A DNA stretch of 64,000 nucleotides. It comes from Lunularia cruciata (Eukaryota; Streptophyta; Marchantiopsida; Lunulariales; Lunulariaceae). The notes below the pieces were generated by a model. It made no database searches and was not told the DNA's origin. It saw only the letters and a program-made list of their open reading frames with translations. Within the stretch, counting starts at the first letter, position 1. Each line of letters begins with the position of its first letter. The stretch covers positions 17,675,001 through 17,739,000 of the forward strand of contig OX419758.1 of the NCBI GenBank assembly GCA_948567375.1, given 5' to 3'. This document shows positions 1 through 11,000 of the stretch, piece by piece. A program made the position numbers and the translations under genes.

Positions 1-1
1 A

Positions 2-502
2 TTAATCTTGAGAATTAGTTGATGAAGGTGGTAGGGTTTCTATAACTATACTAATACTCTCTCCAAAGTCCTTCAACAAAGTCTCAAAAAGTGTTTTTAT
101 TCCACTATTCTCATATTCTTTTGGAAATCCTTCCACTCCACAAACTTCACACAACTCTTTGGTCTTAGATCTTCTCCCTCCAAGTCTTGATGAAGAAGAT
201 CCAACAAGCAAACCCAAGTCAAGTAAACCTCTCCTTTCCCTCAAGCTCTTGCTCTCAAAGGTCAATGGATATGAACTTACCTTATGTCTCGTCTTTCCAC
301 ATAAAAAGCACTTAGACTCACTCTTTCCTCCAAGTGGTGTAGGTTTTTGGATCCTCTTGACACTTTCTTCAAATTCTATTTTAAGCTCTATTTTCCTCAA
401 ATCCACTCCTACAATCACCTCAAACCTTTGGGGAACCTTGCATAGTCTTACTTTCCATTCTTGGTGACCCTCCATGTTCCCAAGATGAATGTAAATACTC
501 AA
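2..502 (-). pseudogene. Leader zinc-knuckle ORF of family Y, decayed copy
   Basis: This frame of about 166 codons is homologous to the 165-codon leader frame of the young copy (46279-46776). The CCHC knuckle is damaged: the last Cys is Tyr in CFLCGKTRHKVSSYPL. The second Cys/His cluster, CEVC followed by H-x-C in the young copy, has lost both distal ligands (His to Tyr and Cys to Asn). The frame itself is still open, so amino-acid decay has run ahead of frame loss. Function is unknown. The match in position and sequence shows that the leader frame is a fixed part of the family. Confidence 0.7.
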
Positions 503-1326
503 GCATACTTTCTTTTACTCCCACACTCCTCATGCATGAGATCTCAACTCTACAAAATTGATCCCTCCTCAAAATGTCACTAAATTCTCTCAATAGGTAT
601 ATCACACTCCTCTAGAATTTTTCACAATTGATACCAACCCTAGTGTATCCTCCTCTTAAAAGATTTCAGATCTTTTCATTGAGCAATTTGGCCTGGGTAT
701 CTTTCTATTCAGCACATATATTTCAGATTTGGTCTTAAAACCACCTCTCTTACTTTAAAAACTCATAGCTTTTTATGTAAGAATGATCTTTTTTTATTTC
801 TTCAGCCAAAAGGTAGAATGCTATGCACTAAATTTTCTTGTAAATCTTCAAAATATTCCACTGAAAAATGAAGAAATGGCACGCTATAAAATTTCCAAAG
901 AGCATGTAGTTCTAGGAGCAGTTTACCCTATTTACTTTTAAAAATTCCGGCTTAGTGCATGTACTAACTCTCACAATGATTTCAAGTGTAGTAACTGAAG
1001 GATAACCCAAGCTATCATAGGTAGAAAATTCAAGTCTAGATCTCAAACTTGAGATTTTACCCAAAATCATGATAATTTCCAAAATCTACAATCCACCTCA
1101 CACAATTTCTCCAAATCCTTTCATATGTACAAGATATACAATATCATCTCAAAGACATCATAATAAACTATAAAGTATAAAAATGGGTTCTATAATATAA
1201 GTTTAGCCCTCTCCTCCCCTAATGCTTTCTCTAAATGAGCTCTCATAGTCTCCTTTTGTCTAATATACAATTGTACACTGAACATTATCTTGCCTTCTAG
1301 ATAGATCCCGGCAAGGGAACCAAAAA

Positions 1327-2023
1327 TGTGGGTCTGCTTATCTCTCACTCAAGATGAACCTCTGATGGCTATATGGTAGGACACCATGGACTAAGAAGGA
1401 AAGAACCCCAACTCCATCAAGGCTAACACTCCAAGACTCAAGACATTGCTCACTAGAGAACTCCATGAGAGAGATATAATTGTAAATCAAAAGATGTTGA
1501 GTACTTCCTCATCCCTAGATTATATACTTGTGAAAAAATTACACATCAAAGTGACTAATTACTAGAGTAACTCAAGTTACTAGGCTAACTCAAGTTACTA
1601 GGCTAAAAGTCAAATAAAATCAAAAAGTTAAAGGAATATCTATACACATGAGAATATTCTCCTAAGCATGTGGTCTTATCTTGATCCAACCACTAGGTCA
1701 ATGATTCTTTCACATGGGCTTTCTATGGACTATAGAAGAATCCAAAATAAAAAGGCTTGTGGGTCTAAGAATTCTCAACTCTTTCCTCAAAGCCAAACAC
1801 CTAAGAATAATACCAAATCAACACACTAGAATCCAAAATAGTGATGTTCATCTTTTCTACTTCCTCTCAAGTAAGGTTCTCTCTATCTTGGCTATGACTA
1901 ACTTTATTTAATCATAAATAATGTAGAACTATCTTTTATCTCTATATAAATAATATCTCTCAAATACTTATAATACCAAACTAAACATCAAAATAATACA
2001 TACATGCACAAATGGGTGTTATA
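1327..2023 (-). repeat. 5' LTR of the left family Y element
   Basis: It aligns end to end with the 679-bp LTRs at 40468-41146 and 47613-48291. On the plus strand it starts TGTGGGTCTG and ends GGGTGTTATA. It contains a short tandem duplication of taactcaagttactaggc near 1566-1604 that the young copy lacks. The sequence just to its left (gatcccggcaagggaaccaaaaa) is the primer binding site seen on the plus strand. Confidence 0.85.
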
Positions 2024-4796
2024 TTACTAGAATGCACAAACTACAAGGGAGCAAGGTGCTCCAATGGTCCAATCACTCCACCGACTAAGATTGTGACATT
2101 GTGTTCCATTGTTCCTATAAGGCATGACATCACAAGAGTCTTGAATGCCTACACTATTGAAACTTCAAAGGTAATGTAACTTTACAATACTCTAGGGTTT
2201 TGCAGCCTTCTCTATATCATTTCTGACCTCTGTAAAGCCCCCAACATTGCACACTCTAGTTCTCAACACAAATCATTCCACTCACTCAAGTGCTTCCACT
2301 CATACATCAAGATTCCTCACTCCCACTCAATTACTCATACAAAGCATAAAGTAATACATATACATTGAGTTAAGAGTCTTGATGGTATGAACTTTGTATA
2401 TTACAAATAAGAATGCACCAAATGGATATAATGAACATTGGACCCAAGCCTTTTATATGTTTCCTACTTTGCCCTCAAGATATCCAATGGCTACAATGAG
2501 CTAGAAATCTCCTAATTACATCTAAGGTGCTCAATGTTAAATGCATATTATCTAATCATGTCCTAACTTAATCTTGAGTAGGTACGGGCTGTGTGGTGTG
2601 GCCACCCCATCCTATCAACATGTTATCATGAGCTAGTATGTGAGGTGTTGGGCAAGGCACAATATCTTTGTATTTTAAATTAACTATGTAAAAAAAATGT
2701 ACAGATTTAAATTATCTTGCACTATGACTACAAAACCTACGGTATCATATCTAGAATATGACACTCAATTTTTATTGACAAAATTAGCCACTTCTTGTTT
2801 CATATGAAGGCTTTGGGATGGTTAATTTTTGCCAATATGGCTTGGTATCACTTGTGATAAACAACCCACTCCCTGCAAATTTAAATGAGTTCTACAAGCT
2901 CAAGCTTGTAACCAACTACTATTTGTACAAAGTTGGTATGATTCTCCTCAAACTTGGAGGTGGTATGGCCCTACAGTTTGACAAACACCACCTCCAAATT
3001 ATTTTTTTGTATAGGCCTTCCTCTCCAATGCATCAATCTAGGTTCTTAAGTCCTTTGCCTTTGTATGTTGGGGGTTCTCATTGGCAATAAGTTCCAACTG
3101 GTTAGGAGTTGAGTGGCCATATGCCCGGTCATTGCAAGAATAGTTCCTTGTAGAATAGCAAGAACACCTCCAAGGCCTTCATCATGGGCATAAAAATATT
3201 TTTAGTGTAAATTGCTATCAACCACAAGAGCAAGTTGTTTTCACATTTCATGTGACTTATGAAGGCCTTGGTTGCACTCGTATTCATTGGTTGTTTTCCA
3301 TTGTTCAACTCTAGCTAGTTTTTATCATCCTCCTTTCTTCCCTAGTTGTTGGGACCTTGTCATCAACCTCTTTTGTTGTCTAGTCAACTTGCCATAGTCT
3401 ACTCATGGACTTCTACTAGTTCATCACTCATAAGTAGCTATGTACCTGGACAATATTTTGTCACTTTTTCTCCAATAGCCACATTTTGTCATTTGCAATG
3501 GCTATGTAACTTTGTTAAGCATTCTTTAGATGAAGTCAACAAAAGCTAAGATCCTTCATAGAGTCCTTTTTAGTTTGGAGATAGGGATTCCTTCCAGTTC
3601 CACCCCTTTCAACCAAAATAACAAATGGTTGAATCATTGTTTAACAAGGGTAATGATAGTGATTTGTTGTTATAGTCTCTCATGTCTACCTCATTGTTTT
3701 GAGTGCATGACAAGATCTAGCTAAAGGAGTTTTCACTTCTTGCTTCCAATTTTTCTAACAAGATTATCCTCCTACTCATTTGTGAGGTGGATTCTCCAGC
3801 CTTGCCCATTGCTTCAAGTTCCTCTTATTTCTTGGGGCTTATTTGCTTCTGCTCTTGCTAGACAATACATTGATCGTCTAAGTTGCTCAATTGTTGATTG
3901 TTTGCCACTAATTTGTGCTTCTTGGATGCTTGAATCTTGGTTCTTGCCCCAATCACCTTCTTGTGGAAGATTATAGGTTTTGGTGGTGGGCACAAACGTC
4001 TTTGTACAAGCAAGATCGTTGTCTACCTTGTGATATTTCATTATGTTTTCTAGTAGGTATAGGTGTCCACTCAAGTACATTGGATGGTAGAAGTGGCTGG
4101 GGTATTTCTCCTTCTCTTTTGTTTAGGAGGTTCATCCTTATGTAGAAATGTAGGATGAAGAGAACTATGATCATGGAATACCATTAGCCATTTCATCTAG
4201 TAGCTCAATGACCCATTCTTGTAACATCCTTGCATAGCTTATAGGTTGTTTGTGCATGAGCTACAAGAAGATCATTTGGTTCAAGTTTAGGTCACCATTC
4301 ATTTTGACCTGAATAACTTCATGATTGTCTTAATGATAACCCATCAAACAAGGTCATTGAGGTCCACACTAGTGTGAGTATTGCCATAGATTTGGTTACA
4401 CTAGTGACCAATGTTTTGACCTACACCCGGAGTTACAGAGTGGTAGGGTTGCTATTGTAGGTGGTAGAGGAGCTCCAGATCATGGAGGATGAGGTGGTAG
4501 AGGTAGTGGTATAGGATCCACACCTGGTAGGGGTTGATGCAATACCTACCCTTACTTTTGATATAACCATGGCTACTTGGATTAAGCAATTGGAGTAAAG
4601 ATTGGCTAGCATGGCCAAAGCTCAAACAAGATCAGATTTGACTGTTGAGGCTTCCACCTCATATGTTGGTGATAGAGATGTCTTGGACTTCATGTGCAAA
4701 GCAGCACAGGTGGATGCATCATCCACAATGACTATGAGTGCAATACATGCTCCAGAGCCTAGAGAAGCATCAAGGGAGTTGGTCTGATCAACCATT
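2024..4796. other. Unassigned, decayed retroelement-like DNA
   Basis: No intact gene was found. Short frames occur on both strands, and none gives a domain I can name with confidence. On the minus strand near 3000-3070 a phrase like KAKDLRT-IDALERKAYT suggests a gag-like coiled coil. Around 2440-2460 the minus strand has a TATA-like catataaaaggc, as in an LTR promoter, but I could not define LTR ends or a target-site duplication. The base composition matches the neighbouring element relics rather than the AT-rich spacers. Confidence 0.35.
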
Positions 4797-5174
4797 GCTT
4801 GATGAGGCTCTGGGCACTCCTCAGATTTTCCTTCTGCAGTTGGCTTGATCCACACCACAAAAATAGACTTATCTTCCTCCAAAGCTTGCTCTATGATTGC
4901 TTCACTAACAAAATCCCCATCTAGGGACTCATCTTTCTTCAAAGCTTGCTCCATGGCTGCTTTCTTTGCAAACTTTCCATCTTGAGATTGACTACTCTTA
5001 AGTGTCTTACTTAGAGGTGCCAGACAACCTAATTGGAAATTCCTACCTTGGTGTTATACTTTAATTTATTGTTGTACTTAAATTTGTTGTTGGTTCCAAT
5101 CAAATTAGACCTTATGACATTCAAGCCAAGGTAATCCTAGTATGACATCATAGTGTAGAGGTGTCAATACAACT

Positions 5175-5438
5175 TCAAACTCTCCAAATACTCCTTCCCA
5201 ATCTCAAAGTAATAGGATGCAAGGTACAAAATGCATAACTCTTTCTACCATCCACCATCATCAATCTACTTCCAATTATTGGCTTGATAGGAATACCCAA
5301 TTCTTTTACTACTTGCATAGACATGCAATTCTCTGAACTTCCAAAATCAACCAAAATCCTACAACCCCAATTAAATATCAAAGCATGCAAGTGAAGTAAA
5401 CTTGCATAGTTCAAGCCTTCAATCTTGGAACTCATCAA
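5175..5438 (-). pseudogene. Retroviral-type aspartic protease fragment (family H)
   Basis: The fragment reads ILVDFGSSENCMSMQVVKEL, where retropepsins usually have ILVDSGST. The same family motif appears as ILVDFRSLENCMSMQVAKEL in the second copy at 33826-34182. It is followed by GSRLMMVDGRK, also shared. The catalytic Asp is present but the D-S/T-G context is altered. Stops follow both upstream and downstream in the pol frame, so no active product is expected. Confidence 0.65.
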
Positions 5439-6620
5439 GCTTCCAATAGGCGGCTCAAAACCTCCTACTAGGTTTCCTTGTTTTCTTGATCATTTTGCTC
5501 CACAAACTCAATCTGGGCAACCTTTTAAGGTTTCCTATTCCTAAGTGGACATTCAACAATGCAATGTCCAACTTGGCAACAATAAAATCAACCACTATTT
5601 TGTCACAATCTTTCTTTATCCATTGTACAAAGTGGTCTCCGTTAGATAGCATCAATCTCCATTGGTGTGAGTTCCTCCACCCGTGCGTAATGTATTGATA
5701 GGCTTTGTGTAGGTCAAGGTCAAGACCAAGTTATTACAACCAAGGAATCAAAGTGCTCAACCAATTGCATGGCTTCTTCCATATTTTTTGGTTCCCGCAT
5801 GGTCTCTTCTAATTTGGTTTGTGACTTCAATCCCCTCACAAATCAATCCTAAACTTACCTTCTTGTATATCTAGAATCTACATGATGATATTTTGAGATT
5901 GCATGATGTAGCTCCTTATAGAGCCAATCTGCTTCAACTCTACCAATTTATCTCGTGCGACTCGAGTGGCATTTATGGTTTAAAATTGACCAAGTATTAC
6001 CTCTTTGAATTCTTCCCATATCAAGTTTGGTGCAGCAATCTATTATTCAACTTGCTCCACTCAGAATTGCCACAAAAGTTTTGCCATACTATCTTATTGG
6101 CTAGAAGCCAAGAGAATCTATTTTTGTTCATCTTGAAGATTTGTAGCTTCAAAGTAACATTCCCAATCAAACACAAAATTCTCCATTATGCCGGGAAGAT
6201 TCTAGCCTTCAAACACCTTAGGTTTTGGAAATTGGATTCTATCTTCTCCATCTTGAATTGGTGTTTTCTCTATATGTTCTTGTTGTTGTTGGTCTTGTTC
6301 ATCCAACAATCAATTAAGGTGCTTGATTTGTTGTTGCATAGCAATGATAACATCTCGTATTGCTACCATGGCTACTACTCTATCCCACTACTCTCAATTT
6401 ATCTAATTTATTAACACATAAATGTAGTTAGCATTCTCCATAAGTTACAACCGGAAGTACCAAGGGTTCCCCAAACAAGGTGATCCTATGCAAAAAATCA
6501 TACCCAAAGCGCGAGGTGATGAATTATATGAAATGATGCTTAGGTAATACCTTGACAGAAAAATCCCAATGGTTTGGCGGAAGTGGATTTGATGGTCCAT
6601 AAATTCCATCCATCCCATTC

Positions 6621-6635
6621 TTGCTTTGATACCAA
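6621..6635 (-). promoter_or_regulatory. Primer binding site, initiator-Met tRNA type
   Basis: On the minus strand TTGGTATCAAAGC directly follows the LTR end. It is one change from the common TGGTATCAGAGC. The same site, unmutated, follows the H LTR at 35374. Confidence 0.75.
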
Positions 6636-6975
6636 TGTAAAAGTCCAAGGTTGAGGAGAGAAATAGGAGAATGGAAGTTCACATTGGGACACTTGAATGA
6701 GAAAAAACTCTAAATGCCTAGCATGAACTTTGGCTCTTGTATTTATAGGGAACATACAAGGCCCTTGAGAAGCTTCTCAAGAAGCTTCCTTGAGCCACTT
6801 TCTTGGAGTGCAAGCCAAGTTCACTAGGAAGCTTCTCAAGAAGCTTTCTTCTTGAAGTCGCTTACTTGGCATGCAAGTTAGGTTGGTTGGAAACTTGTAG
6901 AAGCTTCCTTCCAAAAACTACCTACTTGGGATGCATGCTACGACTAAATTTGTTGATAAACTCCATATTATTACA
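6636..6975 (-). repeat. 5' LTR of truncated H element, with GAAGCTTC cluster
   Basis: The LTR reads TGTAATAATATGGAG... to ...CTTTTACA on the minus strand (340 bp). A TATA box (minus strand, tccctataaatac) lies at about 6740-6752. Upstream of it, in U3, are five GAAGCTTC-like motifs at 6769, 6781, 6828, 6840 and 6900. Related LTRs lie at 29662-30058, 30196-30561 and 35374-35740. Confidence 0.8.
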
Positions 6976-7079
6976 ATAGACACCTTCTTCATGTGTAGGA
7001 GGATGCTAAAGTGCAAGTAGTACAATTTCCATCTTAGAGACCATAGTTTGCATGTCATGCTCATGAGGAGCTAGGACAT

Positions 7080-7860
7080 TTTGAGTAAAGTGGACATACA
7101 ACTTACTCTAAAGTCATTATTGGTTGTGCGGTATGTAGACTAATGTACAGTAGTTTGTTACCCAATGTGCGGTTTGTGACCAAATTAGAGCATCATTTAA
7201 ATGCTCCTATGCCACAATTACACCATTACCTATCATGGGATTGGATTACCATTGGATTTTGGACTTGCTTGACCTTTACTGTTGATTGTGAGACATCATT
7301 GGTACATTTTGGTGATGGTGGAGCACTTCTCCACCATCACCAAAATGGGTAGAGATCTTTTGGAGAGTGATACCGATGGTCTTTGAGACCTTGGCAATTG
7401 CTCAACATAGGGATACCTTACGCTATGTTACCATTCAAGGAGAAGGTTATAGACCTTCAATCCATCAATTCATTCAGGTGATTAAGTATATCTACAACAA
7501 ATAGCACCAACGACATGTGATGTTTCTATAGGCCACACTATCTTGAGAGTGCAAGAGGTCTTGCCATCTAGAGTCCTCTTGTTGGAAGGATTTGATGGTG
7601 GTTTTTGGAAGGATCATGTGTGCAATTATGTGCCATGCCACCTCCCAAACATTGATGGTACTATGGAGCTAAGCTTGGCACTTGTACATGAAGGCTTGAG
7701 GTGAATTTTATACTGCTCTTCTGGTGGAACTATTACTATGTTAGTGTATGATAGTTGTTTGAGAAGATGACATATGGTATGTTTGACTTCCCCCCTCATG
7801 GTGGTTCTTTAAGGACAATGGTTATGTACTAGATGTACTTGACCTATAGTTAGTTCATCC
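7080..7860 (+). pseudogene. Ty3-like integrase relic with C-terminal PHD-like finger
   Basis: Around 7100-7260 the plus strand shows the end of an integrase zinc finger (HYW..., then CAVCDQIRASF) followed by PLPIMGLDYHW. The catalytic core is mostly lost at a perfect hairpin (7305-7347). From about 7385 comes an integrase C-terminal stretch with TLAIAQHRDTLRYVTI and GEGYRPSIHQF. From 7700 a C4HC3-like module follows: I-L-Y-C, MLVYDSCLRR, a stop, HMVCLTSPL, then GQWLCTRC. Several expected Cys and Trp codons are changed by transitions (Tyr for Cys, TGA for TGG). PHD fingers bind histone tails, so the intact ancestor may have used it to target integration. That role is inference. Confidence 0.6.
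7305..7347. repeat. Perfect 19-bp inverted repeat, 5-nt loop
   Basis: The left arm (cattttggtgatggtggag) is exactly complementary to the right arm at 7329-7347, with loop cactt. The left arm reads as integrase coding sequence (VMVEHFS-like), and the right arm replaces what should be the continuing core. Confidence 0.9.
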
Positions 7861-7989
7861 TTTATATGGTATATTGCAAACAAGTGACTAAGGATGGGGC
7901 ACCCGGCCTCTTGATCTTTTGCCCATCAAAGGGTATACCATATACTTGGAGTAGATGGCTATATGGAGTTTAAGGGGCCTAATCGCCAA

Positions 7990-8645
7990 CTAGGGGGGAT
8001 TGTGGTACTTTAGAGTCCATGTATGACTTATATGTGAGTTGTGCTTCTATAACAATGTACGTTGTGTAATGATGTATATATACACAATAGTTCTCATGCC
8101 ATTTGTAACGTCATACCTAGATTGCTCAAACTCTAGAGTAGTAGTGTTGGTAATCAGAGGTATTTTGACAGTTACTCAAAGACTACTTGTTGATGATCAG
8201 ATTTCCAATTTGGGGTATTAACTACATGGTGGGGCCCACTTTCACTTCCACCATTCCCACCGTCAAGTGTGTCATCAATAGAACCATAAGGGTTGGAGAT
8301 CCATATCAAAATCAGAGGTATACCTAGAAGTGTCGCTCCAAAGAGCTCACTTCTCTGATGTTGAGCTTTTGAGTTCTTGGCTAGAGTGGATAGAAAGCAA
8401 GTGACCATCTCATAGAATCTCTTAGCTAGAGTGGGTGTGGCTTGATTGTAATTAGTGCTCAATTGTTGGCAGATTTTTGAGTGACTAATCAAGTATTGAT
8501 CTGATTGAGTGTGATTCAAATTGCAAACAAATTGATGAATTGTGGCACTTAAGAGTCCATGTATGACTTATATTTGAATTGTGCTTCTATAGTGTGTGAT
8601 GTTGACAGCAATATGCGTTGTGTGGCAATGTATATATGCACAAAA
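7990..8645 (+). repeat. Polypurine tract and LTR-like start, duplicated 540 bp apart
   Basis: A tract taggggggat ends at 8000 and is followed by TGTGGTACTTTAGAGTCCAT, as expected for the start of a 3' LTR after the integrase/PHD relic. The same roughly 100 bp recurs at 8541-8645 (TGTGGCACTTAAGAGTCCAT). The second copy may be the start of a nested or rearranged LTR. The far LTR end and target-site duplication could not be fixed. Confidence 0.5.
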
Positions 8646-11000
8646 AATACCTTGACCAAGAGTGGTCCCAACCAATCAAGGAGATGACAAGGAAGTTCAA
8701 TGCCTCATTCAAGTATGATGGTGACCCTGCATGATGGTGACCTTGCTCATGAAGATCTTCAAATCAACCAGGACAACTTATGCTAACAATAGGCAAGCCA
8801 TCTTCTTCTAATTGTTGCATGAAGATGCCCATGGATTGGGCAAAGATGTTTTATCATTGTGCTTGTCAGATGATGGAGCAACTACAAATGCATGGAAGAA
8901 ACACCTTCCCCTCTTCATTTGTCTTCCTTCTTTACATCAAGATGTGGCTGCTAAAGCAGGAAGAGTGGATGCTTTTCCCATCACACTACTAGCCGGTGGG
9001 CTACCATCAAGCTCAGCCCAAATATGTAGTAGAAACCAAGAAGTATAAGGAGGTCTTCCTATAATATCAGAAGATAGGGAAATGAGCACCAATTGATAAG
9101 GTTGTGGAAGCAAGCATGAGCAAAAAAAGGCACCATAATGCCATCCCAGTCAGGGAAGAGACACAGGCCTAATCCTCAGGTCATGTGCTCTTCAAACAAA
9201 GAGAATTCCCTCTCAATGGGTAAGTTGGAGTTGATAATTGAAGATGGGTGTAATTGCCACTCAAGGGGAACTCCCCATGTCAAAGGACCACAAGTGAGTG
9301 GAGAGAAGGAATAGTCACCAATGAGGGAGGTGGTGCCTCTAGAATGCGAGACTTCCTTCTCTCAAATTGAAGTGTCCTCCAAGGAGAGGGAGGCAATCTG
9401 GAGCAAGGTGTGGAAGTACAATCCACCCCCATGGCTATGGTGGTGTTAGTAGCATTGGACCAGCCTGCCACCAAGAGAGAAGAAGAGACCATAGTGGACA
9501 AGGAGGATATCTTGATATCCCAATTACAACTCAACTCCTCCAACATTGGGAATGGTGACAATGCATAGTTCACCTTCATTGCCTTCATAAGGGCAATGGG
9601 TGGTGACTACACACCAAGGACTTGTACCTAAGGATGTTTGGACCACATCCTCACAATTTCAAGAGATTAGGTTCTCTAGTGTAGAGAATGGGAAGGGTTT
9701 AAGGGAACAACTCTCCTTAGACCTAGACAAAGTAGATAGCTACTGCTATCTACTTTGTCTAGGTTACTTTGTCTTCAATAGCTACTGCTAGGATCATAAT
9801 AGCAATTGAAGTGTTGGGTGGTAGAAGATTGGTGAAGGAGAAGGGAATGTCAAGTTCTCCACCAAGGCCCCGTGAAGACCACACCCTAGTGGCCACAACT
9901 CTTGTTTGTGGTCACGCACAAGAACATGAAGTGGTTCCAACACCCACAACAAAAAGGAATAGTCCACCAGCCTACAAGGAACTAGGGCTAGACTATCTTG
10001 TGAAATACCCATCCTTGTCAACTTAGGGTTTTTACATATTAGGGTAGGTGTTGAAAGCCATGGAGAACCTACTACTTGCATATCAGGACATCAACCCAAC
10101 CGTGATAGATTACAAGCGCTTGATATAGTTTTTACACTGTCAAATTTAGAAGGCCATATGGGAGAAGCTAGGAGAAAAGGAGGAGTTGATCTAAGCATTA
10201 TTGGTGAACCTAGAGGCTCAACTTACAATGCTTTTGGGGATATTACCAATACCAAGAGCAAAAGTTGGACCAATTGGAAGTTTGTAAGCTCGGCCGTTTG
10301 GACAGGTCCATGGTCACAAGAGGGAGAAGTCATCACCATGATTGAACTCCAAAGGGTTGGACTAGACAAGGAGAAATGGTCTTAGGTGCTGACTCATGAG
10401 ATGGAGGATGCTCTCATAGATAAAGATACAAAGCTGCAATAGGCTCAAGGGGAGCGTGAAGTCTTGTCCTCAAACCACAAGGTGTGGAAGAAATATACAG
10501 ACACCTTGCTAGAACAATATTGAGTGGAGCTATACCTAGTGAAGGCCAAGCTTGTAGTGATGAAGGTTGGTATCACCTTGCATGAAAAGTGTTTGTGGAC
10601 TACAAGGCGGCCAAAGAAGGGAAGTTGAAGGAGAAGGACAAGGGATGGATCTGATGAAGAAGGAGATATCAAGGGCATGATAGCAAATCTCCCAATTGGA
10701 TTACAATTTGCTCACCCTTAAAGGGAGGTCCAAGTGTCATAAGGAAGAGATGAAGAAGAAGCACAAGGAGTAGTTGAGTGCTAGAGATGAGGAGGTGACA
10801 TCTCTCAAGTAAGAACTAAAGTCAGTATTGTGTATGTTTCATGGTGGAGTAGTGGCGAGGTGCAAGAAGGCAATTAGGCTTGATTGGGGTGTTAGATCCT
10901 TGGGTATGCTATAAGATCAAGGTAATATGTTGACCTTCCATGATGATTGTGACTCTTGTGAAGTACCACGTGTAATGAAAAGCTCCTCTAGTCACAAACC
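8646..11000. other. Decayed coding-like DNA, probably retroelement gag
   Basis: Plus-strand fragments rich in Lys, Glu and Gln (for example near 10140-10800, KVWKKYTDTLLEQY) resemble coiled-coil gag sequence. They are broken by many stops, and no zinc knuckle, protease or RT motif was found. A perfect hairpin lies at 9721-9764. No host gene is recognised. Confidence 0.35.
9721..9764. repeat. Perfect 20-bp inverted repeat, 4-nt loop
   Basis: The arm acctagacaaagtagatagc is followed by loop tact and the exact reverse complement. Nearby, agctactgct is repeated at about 9780, suggesting that local template switching made the inverted copy. Confidence 0.9.

Larger units (their letters stand above)
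1..2023 (-). mobile_element. Decayed Ty3/gypsy element, family Y (5' part, cut by window edge)
   Basis: This is an older copy of the complete element at 40468-48291. Reading on the minus strand, a 5' LTR is followed by a primer binding site, a leader and a zinc-knuckle leader frame. The gag-pol part would lie left of the window. The alignment with the young copy is continuous by eye but carries many substitutions and small indels. The element's terminal TG has become TA. A target-site duplication cannot be checked because the other end is missing. Confidence 0.85.
4797..6975 (-). mobile_element. Truncated family H element (Ty3, chromovirus-like), 5' portion
   Basis: The order on the minus strand is 5' LTR (6636-6975), initiator-Met-type primer binding site, gag with a decayed zinc knuckle near 5540-5600, protease (5175-5438) and the protease-RT linker. 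It runs parallel to the complete H element at 30196-35740 until about 4797, which corresponds to about 33492 there, and then homology stops. RT, RNase H, integrase and the 3' LTR are missing, so it was truncated by deletion or by later insertions. Stops and frameshifts are frequent. Confidence 0.75.

Noticed and set aside
2175-2628. Possible solo LTR (TGTAAC...TATCA) with a minus-strand TATA box
   Set aside because: The flanking 5-mers do not match and no second copy exists in the window.
5893-6414. 173-codon plus-strand frame with hydrophobic content
   Set aside because: It lies antisense to the gag region of the H element, and a similar antisense frame appears at 34921-35136 in the second copy.
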